Part shown: positions 1 through 15,404 of the stretch, one piece after another
Position numbering within the stretch: the stretch's first letter is position 1
Layout of the letters: each line of letters begins with the position of its first letter
Assembly (NCBI GenBank): GCA_964058805.1
Contig: CAXKVV010001453.1
Span: forward strand, 1-33,596
Reading direction: 5' to 3'
DNA from: Schoenoplectus triqueter
Taxonomy: Eukaryota; Streptophyta; Magnoliopsida; Poales; Cyperaceae
Length of the DNA stretch: 33,596 nt
Notes under the pieces: generated by a model
The model's input: the letters and a program-made list of their open reading frames with translations, nothing else
Databases searched by the model: none
Told to the model about the DNA's origin: nothing
Program-made: the position numbers and the translations under genes

Positions 1-3000
1 ATCCCAGTTTCTCTAATAATGGGACATCAAAGAAACTTGAGCATTTTAAGGGGAGATGTGATACAGGACCTGGGTTCCCATCAAGTGCATGCAATGGAAA
101 GATTGTTGGGGCACAGCTTTTTGCCCGTGCTGCCATAGCAGCAGGGGACTTCAATGCATCCCGTGATTACGAATCACCTTTAGATTCTGATGGACATGGC
201 AGGTGAGATGAGGATGCTTGAGGTTGACTTGGGGAAGAATAATACTAGTGACTTCTAATATGTGTTAACACATGTTTTTTCCATTAGCTGCTGGCAATGG
301 AAATCATGCTAGATGGAACTTGTAAATCATGCATTATTGCATATAGACAGTTCTTTGGTGCTAATACCAGTCCTTTGTCGGCTTCTATTTACAACATCTT
401 ATGAGTATTCTTAATTTCTTTTAATTCTTTTGCAGCCATACTGCATCCATTGCTGCTGGCAATGTTGGGACACCAGTGTTTTTCAAAGGGTACAACTATG
501 GCAATGCCAGTGGCATGGCTCCTGCAGCTAGGTAAATCAGATTTTTTTTTATTATTATTTTGGGGCTTGCTTCCTTGGTGTTGCAGATCCCACACTGATG
601 TTGTGGGGGTGTCCTCTTATGGTGAGATATAATAAAATCCAATTCTTTAAAGAGACATTCAAAATGTTGGGGGTAAAAGACCCTTGGTTCAATAATAATT
701 ATATATATATATATATATTAATTGTGTATAACCATTTAGTTTGTTTATTGGAACTAATGTTTGTTGTAAGCATTATTTAGTTGTAATCACTTCCTACATG
801 ATTTGAACAAAAAGACCAAGAGAAGATTGTCTGGGACCAGAAAAGAATGATGAGTTTAGAATTATAGATCTGGCCTTTTTGTTATCAGACCACCTGTTAA
901 ATTTTGTATGTGATTGCCTTGTTTGGAAGAATGTATTGGTTTGAAACAATAATGTCTTACTCTTGAGATTATCTTTTTTTTTCATAAAGGCTTGCAATCT
1001 ATAAAGCTCTCTTCTCTTTCGGTGGTTACTTGTCAGATGTGGTAGCTGCCATCGATAAGGTGTCTTGCATCATAATTACAATTAATCACAGAAACTAGTT
1101 CAATTATAAGTGTTATTAAATTAAATTGTTCTTGTTCAATGTTATTTAAGGCAGTAGAAGACGGTGTTGATATCCTAAGTTTGTCTATCGGTCCATCCAT
1201 GATCCCTTCTGGACCTGCTTCTTTCCTTAGCATACTAGAAATAGAGCTACTTTTAGCAACCAAAGCTGGAGTTTCAGTTATCCAAGCAGTTGGAAATACT
1301 GGTCCTGCACAAAATACTGTTCTCTCATTTAGTCCTTGGATTACAAGTGTGGCTGCTTCTACAACCGACCGAGTGTATAACAATTCAATTATTCTTGGCA
1401 ATGGAAGAGTTCTGTCCGGTGTCGGTATTTCTGGTACTCTGCTTGATTTTATTGTTTCTTTCTGAATGATTATTTTTATAGTCTGCGTGATTTTCTAACT
1501 TACTTCTTTTTTTGCCATCTTGATTCATGTCTGCTGCTCCTTTTCTTAATTTGGATAAATTACATACATCTTTTGGACATGCTAATAGTCATTTTATATA
1601 TCTGGAATTTGAATTTGAACTGGTAGGTTGCCTTATTTGAGCAAGAGAAAATCACTTTACATTGACTCTGCTAAACCAGTTTTTACTTGGGTAATAGTAA
1701 CATTTTTATTGTGATGAAAGTAGATTTTAACCAAAGATAGTCAATTGCAAAATCAAGGATGTGGAGACTAGTATTATGCTCGAGTCCTATCGAAAATGAA
1801 TCTATGTTGGCACTCTAAACATTGGTTTTAATTTGTAATTTGTTTGCTAGAGCCAACTCCAGCTGACATGATGTTACAGATAGCAAATACAACAGATGTA
1901 AGCAGTCCCAATGCAAGTCCAAGTTGCCTGGATGCCGAATCTTTTATCCCATCGTTGGCTAGGGGAAAACTAATCATCTGTAATCATATATCGATTGCCA
2001 TGTATGGACAATCAGGCATGAGTTTCGTTCTTGAGACAATTAGAAGGATTGGAGCTGCAGGAGTTATAATTACATCAGACCCCCTTCCCAAATCAGATAT
2101 TGGAGCTGAATCATCTATGACTTTACCGATCCCTGGAATTGTGATTAAAAATGCAGCTGATATGCAGGTACTTACTAAGACACATGTAAAGTTCTCTTTC
2201 AGACAAGTACTCAAATACTGCTAGCTGGTTCAATGACTTCCTTTCTTAACTTAAATACATGCTATTTCTTTTCCTCACTGAGCAGGAGCTTCAAGACTAC
2301 TATAACTCAAACACATTGCGGAACACAGCTGGAAACGTAATCAGATTTGCAGCAACAGGGCGCATATTAGATGGAAGACATGCTACTTACACAAGGAAAG
2401 CGCCTGTTGTCGCATTATACTCATCAAGGGGTCCAGATGTGAAGAATATTCATATGGAAAATGCTGATGTACTGAAACCGAATATCATTGCTCCAGGCAC
2501 TGCAATTTGGGGTGCTTGGAGTCCAATTAGCCAGAGTCTGCCTGAATCTATAGGTACTTGCTTGTCTCTGACCTTTGAGTGGGTAATGTTTTAAGAGAGA
2601 AAAAGAACCTAGAGATTTTCCATGCTATGTAATAGGTATCTGAAAATTGGGATGGATGTCAGGAAGTTATTATAGGCCCTGACATAGAAGTTGGAATTCT
2701 TCTCGGTACTTTCCCTTAAGGTCTTGTTTGGTATTGGGATAAGGAAGGGATAAAGTTATCAGCACCTTTCACAAGTGATAACTTTATCATCCATTTATCC
2801 CCAGTTTATCTTGCTCCCAAACAGAGCCTAAGAGTGCAGTAAGCAACTTGAAAATCACATTCAAACCACTCTGCTACTGGTTAGGTGCACAGAAACGAGT
2901 TCTTTCATTTTGATTTTAGAGTGCTATTATTAGTTAGCAAACTTTTTAATTAAGGATTTTTTTAAAGTGTTTTATTGTATGAAATTGTAGATAAGTTCAG

Positions 3001-3905
3001 TCTGTAGAATAATGACTTTCCTGAACAGCATCAACTGTTATTTAAGATTTAAATACATGCTGTCAAGGAAGGCAAAAAAAACATCATACTAAATATCCTA
3101 AACTTTTATGTTACCTGAACACTAATCAATTATTTCTGACAAGAGTATTGCATTCAAATTAAATATGTGTTCTAAATGTACAAGTGCATTTTCATTATTT
3201 GGATCAGGAGAGGATTTCGCCATTCTCACAGGCACAAGTATGGCAACCCCGCATGTTGCAGGCATTGCCGCATTAATTAAGCAAAAGCATCCAGACTGGA
3301 GTCCAGCCGCCATAGCATCAGCGATTATGACGACAGCACAAAGAAATGATCACTCTAATCCCATCCTGGCCGAGTCGCCATATGGGCTGCAAACAGCAAC
3401 CCCATTCGACTACGGTTCTGGTGTAATCTATGCGTCACGTGCAATGAACCCCGGCTTGATTTTTGACATACAATTTGAGAACTACGTCCAATTCCTTTGT
3501 GCAGTGCCTGGAGTTGATGAAGGATCTGTCAAACGGGCAGTAGGGGTAAACAACTGTCCGACTGCCCGTATGCGATGGTGTTCTGATTTGAACACGCCTA
3601 GTGTGACCATTGCGAATTTGGTGGGATCAAGGAGGGTCATGCGAAGAGTGACAAATGTCGGCATGAAAACTGAGACATATGTAGCATATGTTAGGGAGCC
3701 GGATGGGGTTGCTGTGAGGGTAACACCTAGGATTTTCAGGATCAGTCCCAACGCATCTAGGGGCTTCAGTATAACATTTGAAGCCAGGGAGGCGACAAAT
3801 GCTTTCACCTTTGGTCAGGTGCTACTAAAAGGGGATAAAAAACATGTTGTTAGGATGCCACTTGCCGTTTCTTCTAGTTTTAGCAATACAGTAATACTGA
3901 AATAA
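1..3905 (+). CDS. Subtilisin-like serine protease, SBT2 class (5' partial)
   Basis: Secreted-type plant subtilase (peptidase family S8). Seven exons are visible: <1-202, 436-531, 990-1059, 1151-1433, 1851-2167, 2286-2553 and 3208-3905. All junctions are GT-AG and the phases close without a break, giving 643 residues. The catalytic His lies in GHGSHTA, whose Ser codon is split by the first visible intron. The oxyanion-hole Asn lies in QAVGNTGP (exon 4). The nucleophile Ser lies in [11 protein letters not shown] at the start of the last exon. Exons 5-6 carry the PA-like insertion, and the last exon adds the fibronectin-III-like tail (RRVTNVG). The wording LSIGPSMIP and [11 protein letters not shown] points to class SBT2. 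The signal peptide, prodomain and catalytic Asp lie off the left edge, so start and targeting cannot be judged. No stop or frameshift is visible, so it looks intact. Assignment to one Arabidopsis SBT2 member is not possible by eye. Confidence 0.93.
2720..2828. mobile_element. Tourist-like (PIF/Harbinger) MITE in last SBT2 intron
   Basis: A 109-bp element lies in the 654-bp last intron of the SBT2 gene. Its ends are GGTCTTGTTTGG and, on the reverse strand, GGCTCTGTTTGG. TAA flanks it on both sides (2717-2719 and 2829-2831), the usual 3-bp PIF/Harbinger target duplication. A perfect 13-bp inner inverted repeat (GATAAAGTTATCA, 2749-2761 against 2776-2788) makes the element fold back on itself. 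There is no coding capacity. Class is inferred from end sequence and TSD size. Confidence 0.7.
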
Positions 3906-4110
3906 AAATTTGAGGGATTTAATTTAATGGAAAAGATGCAGTGAGGTGAGCTCTGGGAAGGTAAATTAATAATGTGCTAGTGTGTAAGGCACTGTGTTAT
4001 GTCATGTATGTCAATTAGCTTTAATTCCCTGGTCAGATCTGGGACATCTGATTAAACCATGTCAATTTTAATATTTACTTTGATTATTCTATATCTCCCT
4101 ATTTGATTCA
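3906..4110 (+). other. SBT2 3' UTR and downstream flank
   Basis: AT-rich sequence after the SBT2 stop codon, presumably holding the 3' UTR and polyadenylation region. No exact poly(A) site can be assigned by eye. It ends at the target duplication of the Mutator-like MITE. Confidence 0.5.
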
Positions 4111-4119
4111 GTGATTCTG

Positions 4120-4342
4120 CAGTTTTTAGTAATAATAAGTTTTAGTAAATTAATATTATTAAAAATAAGAGTGAGAAACTTAAAATTTCAAATATACGAA
4201 TGGCAGCGCGCCACTGGCAGTGGCGCGTTTCGTCCGCGCCACTGCGAGAGGCGCGCTGCTATTCGTATATTTGAAATTTTACGTTTCTCACTCTTATTTT
4301 TAATAATATTAATTTAATAAAACTTATTATTACTAAAATCCG
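4120..4342. mobile_element. Mutator-like foldback MITE with 9-bp TSD
   Basis: A 223-bp near-perfect hairpin with arms 4120-4227 and 4235-4342 (108 bp each, about seven mismatches by hand alignment) and a 7-nt loop (TTTCGTC). GTGATTCTG flanks it exactly at 4111-4119 and 4343-4351. A 9-bp direct duplication is the signature of Mutator-superfamily insertion. The outer arms are AT-rich. The inner ~30 bp of each arm are GC-rich and built from GGCGCG/GCCACTG words. No protein is encoded; the 68-codon open frame running through it is a by-product of the palindrome. Confidence 0.85.
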
Positions 4343-4351
4343 GTGATTCTG

Positions 4352-6319
4352 TCCATCTAGGTACGCAGACATAACGGATATTCGATCTGTATCCGAGTTA
4401 CAGATATCCAATATGGTTTTGAATTATAAAGCGAATATACATCATCACATATTGGATTATATCGTCCGTATTTTAACAAGACACACTTGTGACTTAACAT
4501 TCATTATGAAAAACTTTAAGTTTTCATAATTATAATTACATATACAATGAGAATTTTATAATATTATATATTTTTTGTGGGTAATAGCACTATTGGAAAA
4601 AAAATACTTCATAATAAATTCGATGCATTTTACAAAATTTAAGAAAGTTTCATATATTCGTATTTGAATAAGAAAAGGCCATTGCAGATTCATGATTTCG
4701 CGCTGTCCGATTGGTTTGCACCCCTAAATTTATTGCATGTCCGTCGTTAATTGAATGCAATTTGCATCCAATCTTACTATGATGCATCATTCACCCATCC
4801 AATTTTGCACTCAGTCAATAAATTAACGACACGAGTTTATTTATCATGTATTTGCTTATTCTCAGCAAATCTTCTCTTGATTTTCCTACTTGGCTTTTGA
4901 CATTGAGCAGCCACTTTAGTTTTAGCCAGCATATCTCATGAGTCAAGATTTCATCCCAATCCGCTCCCACTTCAATTGAATAATTTATTCGCTGACTTTA
5001 AGCCATCACCAGTTAAATGTAGAATAACTCGATCGGGAGAATATATATTTTTTTAGGAATATTATTATCGTACCCAGTCTTTTATCCTCATTCGTTGTCC
5101 TCAAGCGAAAAATTTTCATTTTAAGTATTCAATTAACTTTTTATATGTTTTCGACTTTCCATTTTTATAACTACATAGCACATTAATAATTCAAAAAAAT
5201 TGAAATTGAAATGACGTCTCTTTAAAAAAATTAGAGAGAGTTAGCACTTGATAAAAACTATCAAATTTACTTATATCTATTATACTGTACTATTTATATC
5301 AAGTGTTGTGATTATTTATTTGTATAAATGGTGGAATTTAACCACCAAAGCCGGTTGATGTATATAGCAAAAATTAATAGATATAAATAAAATTGATAGT
5401 TGATGCCAATAGATACAACAATTACTAAAAACATAGATATAAATAACATGGATATCAAATAATAATATTTTAAGTTATTAGAATTTTAGTAACTGGCACA
5501 GTAAATATAAATAGGGACAACTAAAGATATAAATAATGTCAGAATGAAAATCAATTGATGGCGCGCTGATTTTTTGTGTCAAATTTATTGTTGCTGTAAA
5601 TAATCCAAATATTTATGATCAATTAATATAAACTAACGGTTGATTATAAATTAATCGATCAATTGCCTAGAAACAGAAAAAAAAATAGTGAATCTAATTG
5701 ATGTCGCTGAGATTGCATGTTATGGTCACAAAAAATAACGATTTTTTTTGTGCGAAATGATTGCAGTTACGGTCAACTCACGAAGATTCAAAATTTTTAT
5801 TTGTCTCTGTGATTATAGTCAAATCGCGAAAGACTTTTGACGTTTCAACTACTAAATTTGCGGGAGTCAAAGTTTGAAGATATTTTTGGAGATAAATGCT
5901 TGGAATTATTATCAGCCTCTTTTTTTTATTGGAGAGCCAGTATGATTGTTGTCCTCTCTTTAATTAATTAATGATTAACTAGTAGTAGATGACAGTATTG
6001 CATCAGCTGCGACGCGGAGGGTCGCCTACGCTTATCCTATCCACATCACATAAAGCGTTCCTATCTCTCGGTCAACTCTGACTGATCTACTGTGATTAGG
6101 CTTTGATGGCTCCTTGAGTTGTACTATTTGCGTTGCTATTACCAATGATAACACATAGAAAAATAAATAAAAACCAGTTGACCACGTTAATCTCCTTTTG
6201 GATCAGCTTATGCTTCACCAGAAACGAATTAAATATAAAGATAAAAATAAATGTGACAAATACAGTCATCTGTACAAACGGATTGTCATTGACCACAGAA
6301 AATTCAAACACACGCAAAC
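4352..6319. other. AT-rich intergenic stretch
   Basis: About 2 kb between the Mutator-like MITE and the first hAT element, with no convincing gene. Around 5360-5540 a loose word resembling TAGATATAAATAA recurs several times, which looks like degraded repeat DNA. No exon-like ORF, tRNA or bounded transposon could be recognised. Confidence 0.5.
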
Positions 6320-6327
6320 ACTCCCTC

Positions 6328-6651
6328 TAGGCTGTCAACGAATTCCGTTTTGACCGTGTTTCGTTTCATTTCGTGATAACGAAACGGTTAATGAAATGAA
6401 TTTCTGTTTCGTTTATTAAACGAAATTGTTTTTTATTTCACGTAAAGAACGAAACGGTTAACGAAACGGTAGTTTTCATTTCGTTAAGAGTATTTCAGTG
6501 TAAAATACATGAAATTTCGTGTTTCGTTCCATTTCGTGATAAATGAAACGGTTAACGAAATGATTTTATATTTCATTTATTAAACGAAAAGATTAACAAA
6601 ACTATTTTTTATTTCGTTTATTAAATAAAACGGTTACGAAACAGCGCCCTA
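6328..6651. mobile_element. Non-autonomous hAT element, 324 bp, with 8-bp TSD
   Basis: ACTCCCTC occurs immediately on both sides (6320-6327 and 6652-6659), a perfect 8-bp duplication. The element begins TAGGCTGTCAACGAA and ends ...ACAGCGCCCTA, giving hAT-style TAGG.../...CCTA termini. Inside, GAAACGGTTAA-type words recur about five times, and two related ~100-bp segments start near 6358 and 6521, as expected for hAT subterminal transposase-binding repeats. There is no transposase ORF. It lies about 0.5 kb upstream of the GDH start codon. Confidence 0.85.
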
Positions 6652-6659
6652 ACTCCCTC

Positions 6660-10648
<3,989 letters not shown>

Positions 10649-11206
10649 AAAATTTGTTTGTTCATGTTCATTTATTTTGTGTCATGTAATGGTGCTTTCC
10701 ATTAATTATTTCACCTTCTCCTCTATATGTTTCTGTTAGTTCTGTTCTGGATAATTTACCACCCTCGATATTCTAGTTCTCCAATAATCATACAATGTCA
10801 AAGTTTCAATTAATTCGATTCTAATAAAATTCATTTGGTTTAATAGGTTTTATGTGACTTTAATGAGATTTTTCAGTACATGGATACTGGACAAATGAAA
10901 ACACTTAAATCAATGCATGTTAAAGATGAACTGAGGTCCTCAATAAGATCCAGCAAAAATAAACCAAGTATGCTACCAGAAAAGTTAATCCAACATATTT
11001 ACTGTAGCTCATAGTTGATACATAAAAACCTATGAAAACAAAGTATCCAAATAGAGCTGACTAATTTTTAAAGATGATATTTAGGAGCCTTTTGAGACTA
11101 ATAGGAAAGCTAAAACCAACAAAAAATATTAAATAATAATGGCCCCTATACTCCTTGACTCCTCACCATGTCACAAGGCTGATAACAAGAGGGAAAATTC
11201 AAGTAC
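10649..11206. other. Convergent 3' region between GDH2 and LIL3
   Basis: These 558 bp separate the stop codons of two tail-to-tail genes and must hold both 3' UTRs. The sequence is AT-rich, with several AATAAA-like words on either strand. There is no ORF, repeat or element of note. Confidence 0.6.
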
Positions 11207-12701
11207 CTAATTCTTGCTAGAAACGCTTGATGCATTTTCATCCTGCCAAGTTGCTTGCCACTGTTTATCGTAGAAGGTAGTTTCTTCTATAAGCTTCTTT
11301 AAATTCTCCATGTCTTCATTCTTTCTTACAAGCAATACGCCAACTACTGCTACAAGTAGCAAGGTTTTGCAAAAGAAATTTCCCATTTGATCAACAAGTC
11401 CAGCACCGGTCAGGCTATCCACAAAATAGGCCATGAAAAATCCAATCATCGCAGCACGACCTGCAATTTCAGAAATTTCAACAAATATATTGTTAGGTCC
11501 CACACCCAAAAAAACAATACAAAAAAGAAAGAGAAACAAAACCAATTGTTGATTGGGTCATCTATGTCCTTGTGAGTCAAGTCTATCTAATGTTTTGCTA
11601 GGAAAAAAGTTGATTTCCAGATTAACTAACAATATATTTGCCACAATGTGGAACAGTTGTAATTATTGTTTAACCTCAACAACAACAACAACAAAGCCTT
11701 TAATCCCAAATAAATTGGGGTAGACTAGAAATGAAACCCAATCCATCATAGAGGTCAAAGATCTCAAATATCAAAAATCAATTATAGGTAGTAATAATAA
11801 TGATAGTAATGATGATGAGAATAATGACAATGATGATGATGAGGATAATGATGATGATGATGATCCAATAAATGATATATCTGGAGATTTGATAGCTAGA
11901 TTATAGAACTAATCACCGCCATTATGTATAAATAAAGGAAACAATAAGTATAGGTTTCAACAAACCATTTAGAAGCTCCGCTTCAGGGAGGTGAAACCGT
12001 TTGATCCATTGCCACCATGGGATTATTGAGGTATCAAATACCACTGGTTCATTATTGCTGGAGGCCTCTGGGTTATCTTGTAGCCACTTTCTTCTCCTAA
12101 CCTCTGAAATGAATTAGACATATAGGCTACAAGATATTATGTAGTATATCTACGAAGGAAAGAAGCGTGCAGAGGTCAATTGGGAGATTTTACAGTCATC
12201 CACCGTTTTCTTTTAACAGAGTCCTTGACTGAGGCAATTTATCGAACACCTACTGAGTACTGAGCGCTCAATACTGAACTTATTTTGGAAAATGTTGAAT
12301 GGAAAGTTAGCAATACACTTACCAGCATCGATAACAGCATCCCAATCTGTCTTACCCCCCTTCTGAAATTGCTTTAAATCCCAAGTACCCCCAACCCATC
12401 TCTCATCTTTAAATGATGACACATCTGCCTTGACTGAAGCTGAAGCAGCCCCGTTCAAGCCCAAAGATTCCTCTTTTTTGTCCTGGGCTTCTTTCTTCTC
12501 AGCTGTAGCTACAGGAGAAGACTCTCTCTTGTCTTCTGTTACAGTGGAGCTTACATTTCCAGCGCCGTTATCAGTCAACTTTACCAGGAAGAGAGACTGG
12601 TTTCTTTTTTGCAGAAGACATAACCAATTTCGGCGTGAGAAATGAACTCTGTTGATTGAGGTGGGGAGAGTTGAAGAGAGAGGTGGTGAGAAAGAAGCCA
12701 T
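11207..12701 (-). CDS. LIL3: Light-harvesting-like protein 3 (LIL3), chloroplastic
   Basis: Thylakoid membrane protein of the extended LHC family. In Arabidopsis LIL3 anchors and stabilises geranylgeranyl reductase and interacts with protochlorophyllide oxidoreductase, so it supports chlorophyll (phytyl chain) synthesis. Three exons on the minus strand: 12323-12701, 11966-12103 and 11207-11460, giving 771 nt and 256 residues, normal for the family. Residues 1 to ~45 look like a transit peptide. A charged, low-complexity linker follows, then the conserved block [12 protein letters not shown] (101-112), the WLQDNPEA region, and the chlorophyll-binding LHC motif ELLNGRAAMIG (169-179). This motif opens the first membrane helix (~174-192), and a second helix spans ~201-217. 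The Gly of the motif is split by intron 2. Both introns are GT-AG. Intron 2 carries a LINE 3'-end fragment. LIL3:1 versus LIL3:2 was not resolved. Confidence 0.95.
11677..11864 (-). mobile_element. 5'-truncated LINE (or SINE) 3' end in LIL3 intron 2
   Basis: The segment begins with (CAA)n and AAAGCCTTTAATCCCAAATA, the reverse complement of the 3' terminus TTGGGATTAAAGGCTTT(GTT)n shared by plant RTE LINEs and some SINEs. It matches the 3' end of the full RTE LINE in the OR intron over about 45 bp, including the GTAGRCTAGAAA word, and is likewise followed by an AAT/GAT-rich simple repeat (about 11790-11864). The element runs in the same direction as LIL3. The right boundary and target duplication are not clear, so a SINE using the same tail cannot be excluded. 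Confidence 0.6.
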
Positions 12702-13004
12702 GGTGATAATGCAACAAAAAGTACAGAGAAAAAGATGAGTATTAAATTAAAACAAAATGAGGAATTATGATGGCTGGAGTCTGGAAATGATGGAGAGGAG
12801 GAGAATATTTCGGATAGACGTGGTCCATGTTTTCTGGACAGATGAAAATGAGGTTCGTTCTTCGGGTGTATGCGGGAAAGGTGTACCACGCACTGTTTCT
12901 GAGGATGAGATGTTTCGGAAAAGGAGTGATGAGGTGGCGCTATACACGGGCACCTGGTAGTATAATAACAAGTTTAACAAGTTGGTGATTTAAAAAATGT
13001 TTAG
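12702..13004 (-). promoter_or_regulatory. LIL3 upstream region with G-box/GATA-like motif
   Basis: Reading in the LIL3 direction, CCACGTCTATCC (12812-12823) lies about 115 bp before the ATG. It combines a CACGT core with a GATA-type (I-box-like) core on the opposite strand, a pairing common in light-responsive plant promoters. No clear TATA box is visible. The open frames in this stretch show no protein features. The regulatory role is inferred. Confidence 0.25.
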
Positions 13005-13705
13005 CAAAATTAAAAATTTAAATTACAGATATAATTTAGAAATAATTCGTTTCATATAATATAAATAAAATATATATTATAATAATATAATATTGAAAAT
13101 ATATTAAGAAATATATAATTTCATTTAAAATAATATATAATATATTTTTTGCCAAATAATTTATAAATAAAACGTTTTTTGATAAAAAAAAATACATTGT
13201 ATATTAAACTGATGAATTATTCGTGAAACATTAGATTATGAGTGAAAAATAAATTATTTATGAATAATTTGTGAATATTATTACTATGCTGGCTGGAGCT
13301 GCTTCCATTGGGAATTTGGGATGACAAATAGAGAGCATTGCCGGGACATGTTTTCCAGGTGTAGGTGTAGGTGTAGTCCGTGTCAAAGAACTGGAACTTG
13401 AATCGGCTGTTACTATCACAATAACAAATTCAAAATTTTAAAATTATTCGGCGAGATTTGGGTATAATTTAAAAATAGTTTATTTTATATAATATAAATA
13501 AAATATATATTATATTGATAAAATTTTAAAAATATATTAAAAACTGTAAAATTCTAATTAAAATAATATGTAGTGTAATTTTTGTCGAATAATCCTCGAA
13601 TAAAATATTTTATAATCCAAACAAATGTGTTATATATTAAATTGATGAATTATTTATGAAACATCTAGTTATAGATAAAAAAAATTATTCCTGAATAATT
13701 CACGT
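13005..13705. repeat. Two diverged direct copies of an AT-rich ~270-bp sequence
   Basis: 13005-13275 and 13430-13705 align along their length. Both carry TATAATATAAATAAAATATATATTAT, split by small changes, then ATATATTAA, then a GATGAATTATT...GTGAAACAT or ATGAAACAT block, and end near TGAATAATT. The copies are separated by about 155 bp of unrelated, less AT-rich sequence holding a triple GGTGTA repeat near 13362. The copies are clearly diverged, so the duplication is old. No coding capacity. They may be two insertions of one small element or a tandem duplication. Confidence 0.6.
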
Positions 13706-15396
13706 ACCTTGTGACTATGGTTACTATAACATGACACCGTTATCCGATTAGAATCGTTAGATATAAAAACGAATGACTATGGTTACTATAACTGATCCGT
13801 TCATTTTTCTATTTGATGATTTCGATCGGATAACATGGTTCTTTTATCCCGAAAGAAATAACAGCAGATTCGGACTCATAGAACTGTGACGATAGTACAA
13901 ATATGGGGTCCTTAACAATTTAAGTTGACATGTTTGAAAATGGTTTCTTGTGTTAACTAAAAAAATAAAAAAGAAGAAATTTATGGGTATATCTCTATAA
14001 AATGTGATTGTTTTCAGAAATTTATAGGTATAATTTTGATTTTAGTATCAAATGACTCTTAATTTAATTCACATAAATTTGAAAATCAATCAATAACAAA
14101 TGAACGGTCTATATTACTTCCAATTTGCTTAAAAGATATATTTATAAAAAAAATATTTTTAGGAATTATTAAAAATTATTTTCAATTTACTTGAAAAATC
14201 ATTGCCAATGTTGTCAACTGTTAAGGATCCTCACGATAGAACAAGATTATTTTTCTTAACAAAATGGTAGCAAGATAATTTTCACGTTCAATGTTAAAAA
14301 CTCCTTCCATGTCCTCATTTTTTTATAATAGTTCCCAATAGTTTGCCCGTAAATTGCGGATAACTATCCTCTGGAGATATTTTTCTATGGAGAATTTTCA
14401 AAGATTAATGTGAATTTTGTTAATCAATAACAAATGAACGGTTCGTTTTAATCATAATGATTGTAGAGAAATCTAAACACGAATTTTGATATATGATAAT
14501 TTATTATTGTTAAATCATAACCGTTAATTTCTAATTGAACGAATTATATTAAAAATACTCCAGATAGTTTTTTCACACTCCAGAAGATGTCATTCGCGCA
14601 AATTGCCGCAACCGTTAATTGGAAAATGTCAGCGACGCAAATTGCCGCACGCTGAAAATGCTTCATTAAATTTTTCGATTCTATTTACAACTACTATTTT
14701 GCGCCATTTACTTCTATTGACTTGATTATTTTATGTTGATTATCTGAAGCACTAGATACCTAATTCAACGTTAGTTATACCCACTATTTTTGTATTATTT
14801 ACATATAACTCCTTATTGTATTATGGATTCATTGGATTGACTCCATAATGATAACTGCATAGCATAAATCCCCAAAGTTTGACTACTCCGGCCCACGCGT
14901 CAACAAATGATCATGTCTTTTCATTTGTTATTGGTTAGCGGTTTTTGTCGTCACATCTACTCAGCAATGGCGTTTTTTATGCAATAATTAATTAGTTAAA
15001 GTTGCTCTTCGTTGCTACTTATTTATATGTAATATAGTGCTATTTATATTAGACTAAAGAATTATTTATTCCTGTTGTCGTGTCTAACACCTTTATCTTT
15101 ATGGCGTTGATTTTGTTATCACATATAGATAGTTATTTCCAAGAATACAACCACTTTGTTTTCATCTAACCAATTATTAAAACTTATTATGGTGTTGATT
15201 TCCTTAAAAGTACTTGTTTTCAAATATTAATTTGCCTCATCTTCTATGTGAAATGTTGATTGAACAACATTTAACTTAACTTGATGCACTATTGTCAAAT
15301 CCCACGGTTATTATTAACTGTTGGTATTATTTATATTAGACAAAAAAGTTATTAATATATATAAATACTATTAAGCATCTTGATATGAAGTTATTT
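13706..15396. other. Intergenic DNA with scattered short repeats
   Basis: No gene found. Short repeats seen: an 18-bp direct repeat GACTATGGTTACTATAAC at 13713-13730 and 13775-13792; a 21-bp word beginning AATCAATAACAAATGAAC at 14088-14108 and 14422-14442, with an inverted 14-bp relative at 14920-14933; and CGCAAATTGCCGCA at 14597-14610 and 14636-14649. These suggest degraded mobile DNA, but no element could be bounded. Confidence 0.5.
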
Positions 15397-15404
15397 ATGG
15401 TGAT

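Noticed and set aside
4111..4317. 68-codon ORF through the foldback element
   Set aside because: Created by the palindrome itself, which has exact 9-bp flanking duplications. No protein features.
4120..4342. MicroRNA precursor
   Set aside because: Arms of 108 bp with 9-bp target duplications fit a foldback MITE better. No mature miRNA can be recognised by eye.
12757..12960. Small ORFs on both strands upstream of LIL3
   Set aside because: Lie in the LIL3 promoter/5' leader, lack known motifs and overlap each other antisense.
13741..13835. GTTATCCGAT / ATCGGATAAC as an element's inverted ends
   Set aside because: Only 10 bp match, with no target duplication or further arm pairing.
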